The position numbers and the translations under genes are program-made. The notes below the pieces were generated by a model. It worked only from the letters and a program-made list of their open reading frames with translations. It ran no database searches and was not told the DNA's origin. A DNA stretch of 64,000 nucleotides. Origin: Pelagibacteraceae bacterium AG-325-J13 (lineage in GTDB: Bacteria > Pseudomonadota > Alphaproteobacteria > Pelagibacterales > Pelagibacteraceae). Within the stretch, counting starts at the first letter, position 1, and each line of letters starts with the position of its first letter. This document shows, piece by piece, positions 57,082 through 64,000 of the stretch. The stretch is from positions 1 through 64,000 of the forward strand of contig QBYL01000004.1 in assembly GCA_003282835.1 (NCBI GenBank). Reading direction: 5' to 3'.

Positions 57082-57365
57082 CTACAGAAATTTTGCTTTT
57101 AACAATCTTATGTTTTGTGTGCAATCGGCTAGCTTCATATTTAAAAGAAATTAGGACTGGCGATCCCAATGAAAGTAACTCAACATACTGGATGTTTTCA
57201 TACGATTTTAAATCACCCAATAAAGAATGGGTTCCAGAAGACCCCTCATTATTGAAAAAGAAGAAAAGAAGAAACTTTTTGGTTTTGATGCTTTATTTAA
57301 ATATTTTTTTAATCTTTTTAGTTGGAAATAGTTTTATAGCAGATTTATTAGAGTTGATTAATTAA
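57078..57365 (+). CDS. Small two-helix membrane protein, unknown function
   Basis: I do not recognise this 95-residue protein. A hydrophobic helix lies at about 4-17 and a second at about 69-91, with a polar loop between containing Trp/Tyr/Asp/Pro-rich YWMFSYDFKSPNKEWVPEDP and a KKKKRR cluster before helix 2. It overlaps the START-domain gene by 4 bases, and its last 8 bases overlap the convergent CinA-type gene. Confidence 0.75.
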   Translation: MTTEILLLTILCFVCNRLASYLKEIRTGDPNESNSTYWMFSYDFKSPNKEWVPEDPSLLKKKKRRNFLVLMLYLNIFLIFLVGNSFIADLLELIN

Positions 57366-57819
57366 TTGATTTTAAAACTAAATCAAAAGTTTTTTTTACT
57401 GTTGTTTTTTGAATAAAGATTCTTCCTTTATTTTTAAATTTAAATTCATTTGTGGATATTTTTGTGCCATTTTTTATTCCAATATAAACTAGACCTACAG
57501 GTTTTTTTTTAGTACCTCCTCTTGGTCCAGCGATTCCAGTTATAGATATGCAAATTTTACTTTTGCTAATTTTGGCTAATCCCTTCAACATCGACAAACA
57601 ACACTGCGAACTGACTGCGCCATATTTTTGAATAATATTTTTTGGTACATTCAAAATATCCATTTTGGACCGATTTGAGTAAGTTACTAAGCCCATTGTA
57701 AAAACTTTAGATGATCCATTTATTGCTGTCATTGAACTAGAAACTAAGCCGCCAGTACAAGACTCAGCAACTGCAAATTTAAGTTTTTTCTTTTTTAAAA
57801 GTTTAACTATCCTTTTCAT
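57358..57819 (-). CDS. CinA C-terminal family nicotinamide-nucleotide amidohydrolase
   Basis: This stand-alone CinA C-terminal domain (153 residues, PncC-like) has the signatures FAVAESCTGGLVSSSMTAINGSS (split here: AESCTGGLVSSSMTA) and ISITGIAGPRGGTKKKPVGLVYIG. The family deamidates nicotinamide mononucleotide to recycle pyridine nucleotide. It lacks the N-terminal MoaB-like domain. It is the last gene of the ispDF-pgpA-cinA minus-strand unit. Confidence 0.9.
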   Translation of the reverse strand: MKRIVKLLKKKKLKFAVAESCTGGLVSSSMTAINGSSKVFTMGLVTYSNRSKMDILNVPKNIIQKYGAVSSQCCLSMLKGLAKISKSKICISITGIAGPRGGTKKKPVGLVYIGIKNGTKISTNEFKFKNKGRIFIQKTTVKKTFDLVLKSIN

Positions 57820-58322
57820 TAAAATAACTTTGTTTTTATAATCATAAAAATAATTAAAGTGAGAACAACATAAAGTCCAGCAATAATATCATCTGCTAAT
57901 ACTCCAAAACTATTTTTAAAATTTTTATCAAATTTATTTATAGGAAATGGTTTCTTAATGTCAAAAAATCTGAATAGAATAAATATGTAAAAATAATATA
58001 AAAAAGTTTCTTGTAGATTTTCTTTAGTATTATGTGCAATTTCATAAAGATAAATAGGTATTGATTGTCCAACGAATTCATCAATTACTATTTCCTTTGG
58101 ATCTTTATTTTCACTTTCTTTTATATAATTTGCTATCGCAAAAAATGAATATATACAGATAATCAATAGGAGTATTAAAATTAAATTAGACGATAATTCA
58201 ATTATATGGAATAAACTAAATAATAAAATTGTTGTGACTAGAGAAGTAATTGTACCAGGAGCAAATCTAACAGTGCCTAAACCAAAAAAAGTTACAAACA
58301 AATAATTGATATTTTTAATCAT
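57819..58322 (-). CDS. pgpA: Phosphatidylglycerophosphatase A
   Basis: PgpA dephosphorylates phosphatidylglycerol phosphate. I start at ATG 58322 (MIKNINYLFVTFFGLG, 167 residues), overlapping ispDF by 8 bases; an upstream start at 58355 would add eleven residues. It has GTVRFAPGTITSLV, the acidic active-site segment EIVIDEFVGQSIPIYL, FRFFDIKKPFPI and VLADDIIAGLY. Confidence 0.93.
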   Translation of the reverse strand: MIKNINYLFVTFFGLGTVRFAPGTITSLVTTILLFSLFHIIELSSNLILILLLIICIYSFFAIANYIKESENKDPKEIVIDEFVGQSIPIYLYEIAHNTKENLQETFLYYFYIFILFRFFDIKKPFPINKFDKNFKNSFGVLADDIIAGLYVVLTLIIFMIIKTKLF

Positions 58323-59460
58323 ATTTAATAACTGAAACAATAACTTCGCAAGCAATAGCTTTTTCTTTTCCTATAATGCCTAATTTTTCTGTTGTTTTGC
58401 CTTTAATATTAATTTGATTTTTAGAAATTTTACAAATTTTTGAAATATTTTCTATCATTCTTTTTTTATGTTTTTTTATTTTTGGAGTCTGTGTAATAAT
58501 ATTTACATCTATATTATTTATAAAGAAATTTTTTCCTTCAATCTTTTCTACTACTTTTTCTAACAAAATAGTAGAACGAATATTTTTAAATTTTTGGTTT
58601 TGGTCTGAAAAAAGTTCTCCTATATCTCCCATCTTACAAGCACCAAGAATAGCATCAGTGATAGCATGAAGTACTGGGTCTCCATCAGAATGCCCTAAAG
58701 TACCTAGAGGAGATTTTATTTTTAATCCACCTAGAAAAAGATTTCTTTTTGGCACTAACCTATGTACGTCAAACCCAATTCCAATATACATATTAGATCT
58801 ATAAATATTCTTTAAATTTTTAAAATCTGTTTGATCTGTTATCTTAAAATTACTTTTTTCCCCATCAACGAATTCAACTTTATCTAAATCCATAAGTAAT
58901 GATAGATCATCATCTTTATATTTAGATTTATTATCTTTGTGTAGGTTATAAATTTCTTTAATAAAAAAAGCTTGTGGAGTTTGAGTAAGAAATAAGTCCT
59001 TTCTATTCTTTCCAATAATATACTCATTTAAACTCGAAACAATTTTTTGTTTTATTGCATCTTGAATATCTAATTTAGGAACTACTGCTTTTGCTTTTCT
59101 CATTTTTTTCATTATTGTGTTTAATAATTTAATTGAGACATTAGGCCTTGCAACATCATGGATTAAAACTTTTGAAATTTCTTTATATTCAACAACTTTT
59201 TTTAAAGCATTAAAGGTCGATTGCTGCCTATCTTTTCCACCTAATATTAACTTTACATTTTTCAGTTTTAAAGACTTTGCCTTTTTAGAGTCTTTTTTAT
59301 TATAAACGACAACGATTTTTTTAATTTGTTTAAATTTACGAGCTTTATCGACATTAATTTCAACTAATGATTTACCTGCAATTTTTTGATATGGTTTGCC
59401 AACTTTAGACCTAAATCTATGGCTATTACCTCCAGCTAAAATGATAAAACAAAAACTCAT
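58315..59460 (-). CDS. ispDF: Bifunctional IspD/IspF (MEP cytidylyltransferase and MEcPP synthase)
   Basis: The 381-residue fusion carries two MEP-pathway steps. IspD (1 to about 222) has ILAGGNSHRFRSKVGKPYQK and VLIHDVARPNVS. IspF begins at M224 with GIGFDVHRLV (metal ligands D231, H233), followed by LGHSDGDPVLHAITDAILG and GKTTEKLGIIGKEKAIA. The fusion is usual in alphaproteobacteria. With dxr it shows the MEP route in this organism. Confidence 0.97.
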   Translation of the reverse strand: MSFCFIILAGGNSHRFRSKVGKPYQKIAGKSLVEINVDKARKFKQIKKIVVVYNKKDSKKAKSLKLKNVKLILGGKDRQQSTFNALKKVVEYKEISKVLIHDVARPNVSIKLLNTIMKKMRKAKAVVPKLDIQDAIKQKIVSSLNEYIIGKNRKDLFLTQTPQAFFIKEIYNLHKDNKSKYKDDDLSLLMDLDKVEFVDGEKSNFKITDQTDFKNLKNIYRSNMYIGIGFDVHRLVPKRNLFLGGLKIKSPLGTLGHSDGDPVLHAITDAILGACKMGDIGELFSDQNQKFKNIRSTILLEKVVEKIEGKNFFINNIDVNIITQTPKIKKHKKRMIENISKICKISKNQINIKGKTTEKLGIIGKEKAIACEVIVSVIKYD

Positions 59461-59507
59461 TGTATAAATTATATTATATTTATATGAATAATTAACTCTT
59501 AATTAGA

Positions 59508-61289
59508 ATGTTTAAAATTATAAAAAACTTTAATTGGATTATTTTATCTTCATTTTTATGTATTTTTATGGGGATAGTAACATTTTTGACCTTTATCAAT
59601 GAGGGATTTGTACCTTTAACAGATAAAAATCTTCAAGTTTTACTAATTATAGATATTTTTCTTCTACTTATCTTTTTTTCTCTAATTTTTAAAAATTTCT
59701 ATCGATTTTATTATACTGGAAAAAGAGATAAAGCAGGGTCTCAAACAAACTTAAAATACATATCAATATTTTCTGTTTTCACATTAATTCCATCTTTAAT
59801 TGTAGCGGTATTTTCACTTTTTATTTTTAATTTTGGAATACAAAATTATTTTGACAAACAAATAACAAATGCTGTTAATAATTCATATGACGTTGCCAAA
59901 AACTATTTGGAAGAAAGTAAAAAAAATGTTCAATCTGATATCATACTGATGAGTGTAGGTTTGAATAGAGCTTCAAATTTATATTATTCAAATCAAGCTC
60001 GATTTAAGTCAATAATAAATTCAGAAAAAATACTTAGAAGAATTGACGATGTATACCTAATAGATAGTTTAGGCAATGTTTTAATTTCTAATGTAAGAGA
60101 TATTACTGATGAATTTGTTGTACCATCAGATGAGGATTTTGATCAAGCACTTGAAGGTAAGCAAGTATTTATAACAAATAATCTTGATAACAAGACTACC
60201 GTAATGACTAAACTTAACTCTTTAGTTGATACTTATCTTTATATATCAAGAAATATTGATTCTGAAATTTTAAGGTATTTAAATGAAACAGAACAAGCTG
60301 TAAGTTTTTACTATTCCGTTGAAAATAGTCAAACCGGTATAAAGGTTACATTTGCGATAATTTATATAATAGTAGTTACATTGTTGTTATTTTTATCAAC
60401 TTCAATTGCAATTACTTTTGCCTCTAGATTAACTAAACCTATTGTTAATTTAATTAGCGCTTCAGAATCAATTAGTAAAGGCGCATTGGATGTAAAAGTT
60501 CCAAGTATTGATGCAGATCCTGAGTTAAAGTTGCTTAATGCAAATTTTAATTCAATGATTGATAGATTAAAAAAACAACAAGATAAACTGCTTGCGACTG
60601 AAAGGTACGAGGCGTGGGAAAGTGTAGCTCGGAAACTTGCACATGAAATAAAAAATCCATTAACTCCAATTCAGTTATCAATAGATCGATTGAGGGAAAA
60701 ATATTCATCTAAAATAAGTGGTGATAACCAAGATTTTGAAAAATATTTGCAAACAATTAATAGACAGATTAAAGATATTGAAACTTTAGTAAATGAATTC
60801 TCAAATTTTGCTAGAATGCCTAGACCAATATTTAAAAAAATTAATATTATAGAAATTGTAAATCGTTCAATAGAGTTTACTAAAATGACTTCAAAAAATT
60901 TGATTAATTTTGAAACTTCAGAAAAGAAGTTATTAATTCATGGAGACTCAGAACAACTAAATAGGGTTTTTATTAACCTAATTAAAAACTCAGAAGAATC
61001 ATTTTTAGATAAAACTAAAAAAACCAAGGGTTTTAAGGGTAAAATTGACATAGAAATTATTAGTAATAATGACTATATAGTTGTTAAATTGGAAGATAAT
61101 GGTTCTGGCATATCTAATATAAAAAAAGTAATGACCCCATACTATACCACTAAAATAAATGGAACTGGATTAGGTTTGCCAATTGTAAGCAAGATTATAA
61201 ATGAGCACTCTGGAGATTTTAACATAAACAATAGAAAAGATGATAAAGGAGTAGTTGTTGAAATTTCTTTCCCTAAATTAAATGCATAA
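59508..61289 (+). CDS. ntrY: NtrY-type sensor histidine kinase
   Basis: The 593-residue protein has about three N-terminal membrane helices (about 8-28, 42-62, 85-110), a periplasmic domain (to about 280), another helix (about 283-305), a HAMP linker, and a kinase core with H379 (LAHEIKNPLTPIQLSIDRLR), NLIKNSEESF, DNGSGIS and TGLGLPIVSKI. NtrYX senses redox or nitrogen state in alphaproteobacteria. The ntrY-ntrX-trkA order supports the name. There is no ntrBC pair before it in this window. Confidence 0.92.
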   Translation: MFKIIKNFNWIILSSFLCIFMGIVTFLTFINEGFVPLTDKNLQVLLIIDIFLLLIFFSLIFKNFYRFYYTGKRDKAGSQTNLKYISIFSVFTLIPSLIVAVFSLFIFNFGIQNYFDKQITNAVNNSYDVAKNYLEESKKNVQSDIILMSVGLNRASNLYYSNQARFKSIINSEKILRRIDDVYLIDSLGNVLISNVRDITDEFVVPSDEDFDQALEGKQVFITNNLDNKTTVMTKLNSLVDTYLYISRNIDSEILRYLNETEQAVSFYYSVENSQTGIKVTFAIIYIIVVTLLLFLSTSIAITFASRLTKPIVNLISASESISKGALDVKVPSIDADPELKLLNANFNSMIDRLKKQQDKLLATERYEAWESVARKLAHEIKNPLTPIQLSIDRLREKYSSKISGDNQDFEKYLQTINRQIKDIETLVNEFSNFARMPRPIFKKINIIEIVNRSIEFTKMTSKNLINFETSEKKLLIHGDSEQLNRVFINLIKNSEESFLDKTKKTKGFKGKIDIEIISNNDYIVVKLEDNGSGISNIKKVMTPYYTTKINGTGLGLPIVSKIINEHSGDFNINNRKDDKGVVVEISFPKLNA

Positions 61290-62649
61290 AGATATATTAG
61301 TCATAGACGATAATCCTGATATCAGGTTTTTAATTTGTAATATTTTAAAAGAACAAAATTTCAATGTTCGATCTGCTGCTAACTATGATCAAGCTGTTTT
61401 AGAGATAAATAAAAAGATACCAGACTTAGCTATCATTGACATAAAACTTGATAAAACTGATAAAGATGGGATTGATTTACTTAAGCAAATTAATAAAAAA
61501 AATAAACTTACACCAATAATAATGATTTCAGGGCATGCAACAGTTGCAATAGCGGTAGAAGCCATAAGATTAGGTGCATATGAGTTTATCGAAAAACCCT
61601 TTTCGACAGAAAAAATAATTAATTATGTGAATAGGGCATTAGAAAATGCAGCTTTAAAACAAGAGAAAGATATTATTGAAAATAAGCTATTCCATTCATT
61701 CGATTTAATAGGAAAAAGTCCTTCAATAATTAAAATCAAAAAAACAATTGAAAAGCTATCTACTTCAGAAAGTCGAGTTTTGATTTCAGGGCCAACTGGG
61801 TCAGGAAAAGAATTGGTAGCTAGAAAAATTCATAAAAATTCAATGAGATACAAAGAACCTTTTGTCATATTAAACGCTGCTTTACTTAAAGAAAATACTT
61901 ATGAAAAAGAGTTATTTGGAGAAGAATTCGAAGATGGAAATATATCTTTTGGAGCGCTTGAAAGAGCTAATAAAGGAACGTTATTAATTGACGAGGTTTC
62001 TGAAATTCCTTTTGAAACCCAAGCAAATGTTTTGAGAGTTTTAATTGATCAAAAGTTTAAACGACTTAATGGATCTAAATATATAAAAGTTAATATTAGA
62101 CTTATTTCTTCAACATCTAAAAATTTAAAAAATTTAGTTGAAAACAATCAGTTCAGAGAAGATTTATTTCACAGATTAAATGTTGTACCGATTGATTTAT
62201 TACCTTTAAGTTCAAGAACAGAGGATATTCCTTTGTTAATTGAATATTTTAAAGAAAAACTTTCGGAAATAAACGGTGTTCAACAACCCATGATAGATAT
62301 AAAAAATGATAATCTTTATACTTACAATTGGCCTGGAAATGTTAGAGAGTTAAGAAATTTAGTTGAAAGACTAACAATATTATCTGCTAATGAAAGTAAA
62401 AAAGATATAAGTAAGCTTATGGATGACATTTTGTTATCATCTCAAACTTTAGATAACGATAAATCACGCCTAGAAAAAACCTTTTCTTCACCTCTAAAAG
62501 AAGCAAGAGAGTACTTTGAAAAAGAATATTTGGTTACACAACTCAAAAAAAATCACGGAAATATTTCAAGAACTGCTGATTTTATTGGCATGGAAAGATC
62601 AGCGTTACATAGAAAACTTAAGTCGCTAGGCATCAAAGGTATTAATTAA
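61282..62649 (+). CDS. ntrX: NtrX-type response regulator lacking the GAFTGA loop
   Basis: The 455-residue regulator has a receiver domain (D53 phosphoacceptor, MISGHATVAIAVEAIR), an AAA+ domain (Walker A GPTGSGKE at 170-177, GTLLIDEVSEIP) and a Fis-type DNA-binding helix (NISRTADFIGMERSALHRKL). Where sigma-54 activators carry GAFTGA, this protein reads EEFEDGNISFGALERA, so it should not contact sigma-54. NtrX from other alphaproteobacteria shows a similar loss. It overlaps ntrY by 8 bases. Confidence 0.93.
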   Translation: MHKDILVIDDNPDIRFLICNILKEQNFNVRSAANYDQAVLEINKKIPDLAIIDIKLDKTDKDGIDLLKQINKKNKLTPIIMISGHATVAIAVEAIRLGAYEFIEKPFSTEKIINYVNRALENAALKQEKDIIENKLFHSFDLIGKSPSIIKIKKTIEKLSTSESRVLISGPTGSGKELVARKIHKNSMRYKEPFVILNAALLKENTYEKELFGEEFEDGNISFGALERANKGTLLIDEVSEIPFETQANVLRVLIDQKFKRLNGSKYIKVNIRLISSTSKNLKNLVENNQFREDLFHRLNVVPIDLLPLSSRTEDIPLLIEYFKEKLSEINGVQQPMIDIKNDNLYTYNWPGNVRELRNLVERLTILSANESKKDISKLMDDILLSSQTLDNDKSRLEKTFSSPLKEAREYFEKEYLVTQLKKNHGNISRTADFIGMERSALHRKLKSLGIKGIN

Positions 62650-62650
62650 T

Positions 62651-64000
62651 ATGAATATAATTATATGTGGAGCCGGTAAAGTTGGCTTTTCAATAAGCAA
62701 ACAATTATCTGCTCAAGGTCACTCAGTAACAGTAATTGATCAATCTTCTGAAGATATTAAGAAAATAAATGACACCCAAGATGTTAAAGGGATTGTTGGG
62801 AGAGCTTCATTGCCTACAGTTCTAGAAAATGCAGGTGCAGAAAAAGCTGACATGGTAATAGCTGTCACAAGAAATGATGAAACTAATATGATTGTTTGTC
62901 AATTAGCCAGTTCTTTATTTAACGTCTCAAAAAAGATTGCAAGAATAAGAACTAAAGATTTTTTAGAAGGAAAATGGGGAAAGCTTTATAATAAATCTAA
63001 CATACCCATAGATGTAATAATTTCACCAGAATTGGAGGTAGCAAAATCTTTATTTAGGCGATTAGAAGCTCCAGGTGCCTTAGACAATGTACCTTTTGGT
63101 AAAGACAAAGTTAAAATGTTAGAAATCTCAATTGAAAAAAATTGTCCAATTAAAAATATTCCTTTAAAAGATCTAACAAAAAAATATCCTGATTTTAAAG
63201 CTAATATTTTAGGCGCTTTAAGAAAAGAGAAACTAATTTATTTAAAAAAAAATGATAAATTACTTGAGGGTGACAACGTTTATGTTGTGATTAGCAGTGA
63301 TCAGCTTAATCCGATTTTAAAAGCTTTTGGACATGATGAAAAAGCAGCAAAAAATATATTAATTATTGGTGGAGGTAATATTGGTTTAAATTTAGCAAAA
63401 TTATTAGAAACAAATTTTGATGATATTAGAATAAAGATTATTGAGAAAAATAAAAAAAGAGCTGAAGAAATAGCCAATGAACTCTCTTCGTCTATAGTTA
63501 TAAATGGAGATGCATTAGATGAAGATATTTTAAAAGAGGCAAATTTAGAGGACTCAGAGACAGTATTAGCTCTCACAAACGATGATGAAAATAATATGAT
63601 GGCTTGTGTATTAGCAGAAAAAACTGGTCTTAAGAAAAGAACTATAGCTATCGTAAATAAAACTAATTACAATTTACTTCAAGACTCTTTAAATATTGAT
63701 GACTTAGTCGATCCTAGAATGACAACTGTTTCTAGAATAATGGAACATGTTCATAGAGGAACTATAGGAACCGTTTATTCTCTTTTAGATGGCGAATATG
63801 AATTTATTGAAGCAAAAATTTCAGAAAAATCAGAATTATTGAATAAAAGTATTAGAGATTCAAATCTCCCAGAGGATATTAGAATTGGTGCAATAGTTAG
63901 AAAAGATCAAGTTATAATACCTAGATCAAATTTTATATTTGAAAAAAACGACCTTGTAGTGTTTCTTGCCAAAAGAGAGCAACTTAAAGATGTTGAAAGT
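62651..64000 (+). CDS. trkA: Trk potassium uptake protein TrkA (3' end outside window)
   Basis: Starting at ATG 62651, 450 codons run to the window edge, so only a few residues of the about 458 are missing. TrkA is the NAD-binding gating subunit of the Trk potassium channel. Two RCK units are visible: IICGAGKVGFSISKQL with VTVIDQSSEDI in the first, and LIIGGGNIGLNLAKLL with IKIIEKNKKRAEEIA in the second, each followed by a TrkA-C domain. It starts 1 base after the ntrX stop. Confidence 0.95.
   Translation, partial: MNIIICGAGKVGFSISKQLSAQGHSVTVIDQSSEDIKKINDTQDVKGIVGRASLPTVLENAGAEKADMVIAVTRNDETNMIVCQLASSLFNVSKKIARIRTKDFLEGKWGKLYNKSNIPIDVIISPELEVAKSLFRRLEAPGALDNVPFGKDKVKMLEISIEKNCPIKNIPLKDLTKKYPDFKANILGALRKEKLIYLKKNDKLLEGDNVYVVISSDQLNPILKAFGHDEKAAKNILIIGGGNIGLNLAKLLETNFDDIRIKIIEKNKKRAEEIANELSSSIVINGDALDEDILKEANLEDSETVLALTNDDENNMMACVLAEKTGLKKRTIAIVNKTNYNLLQDSLNIDDLVDPRMTTVSRIMEHVHRGTIGTVYSLLDGEYEFIEAKISEKSELLNKSIRDSNLPEDIRIGAIVRKDQVIIPRSNFIFEKNDLVVFLAKREQLKDVES

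Noticed and set aside
57819-58355. Longer N-terminus for PgpA from 58355
   Set aside because: The extra residues overlap ispDF by 41 bases and do not resemble the family start; 58322 gives the usual N-terminus.

Overview
The window is a continuous stretch of core chromosome from an AT-rich, streamlined alphaproteobacterium, most likely a SAR11 / Candidatus Pelagibacter-type marine bacterium. This rests on recognised gene families and gene order, not on a database search. The supporting signs are Lys/Asn/Ile-rich proteins, almost no intergenic DNA, frequent ATGA or TAATG start/stop overlaps, and alphaproteobacterial gene neighbourhoods: nuoA-N-birA-coaX-rnj-proS-lolCD-dnaE, lpxD-fabZ-lpxA-lpxI-lpxB, trpEGDC-lexA, pyrG-kdsA-eno-ftsB, and ntrYX-trkA. 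I see no insertion sequences, prophage genes, CRISPR arrays, rRNA genes or gene-free stretches longer than about 175 bases.

Layout. Bases 1-3000 look like the edge of a surface-glycan region: a truncated family-17-like glycosyltransferase, and an 847-residue protein that joins a sugar-nucleotide dehydratase/epimerase, a cupin and a zinc-binding sugar methyltransferase. A small zinc-ribbon membrane protein and two tRNA genes (Val-TAC, Asp-GTC) then mark the change to core genome. Bases 3936-27657 hold 22 same-strand genes with no gap over 3 bases: the 14 subunits of respiratory complex I, biotin ligase, type III pantothenate kinase, RNase J, a DUF1467 membrane protein, ProS, a Lol lipoprotein exporter, and the replicative polymerase DnaE. 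After a structured leader come rpsB-tsf-frr-uppS-cdsA-dxr-bamA-ompH and the lipid A genes lpxD-fabZ-lpxA-lpxI-lpxB, ending in a histone-deacetylase-family gene (to 41327). An aldose-dehydrogenase-like gene sits between lpxI and lpxB.

After a Pro/Glu-rich membrane protein, a minus-strand block (50222 back to 42035) reads ppiD-like, trpE, trpG, trpD, trpC, lexA, gltX, and a PD-(D/E)XK nuclease with four conserved-looking cysteines. A textbook alphaproteobacterial SOS box lies before lexA. The plus strand resumes with tpiA, secG, pyrG, kdsA, a small exported protein, eno, ftsB, lipA, a coq10-type gene and a small membrane protein. Three minus-strand genes follow (a CinA C-terminal-type amidase, pgpA, ispDF), then ntrY-ntrX-trkA running off the right edge.

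The window links energy conservation, outer-membrane building (Lol, Bam, lipid A, Kdo, isoprenoid carrier) and translation/replication genes. The points most worth checking are the three-part fusion, a pseudoknot-capable rpsB leader, the nuclease possibly under SOS control, a changed GHSERR motif in TpiA, an NtrX without the sigma-54 contact loop, and several genes missing from otherwise conserved neighbourhoods (pyrH, rseP, pdh, moaC/moeA/comEC). I found no clearly new multi-gene system.
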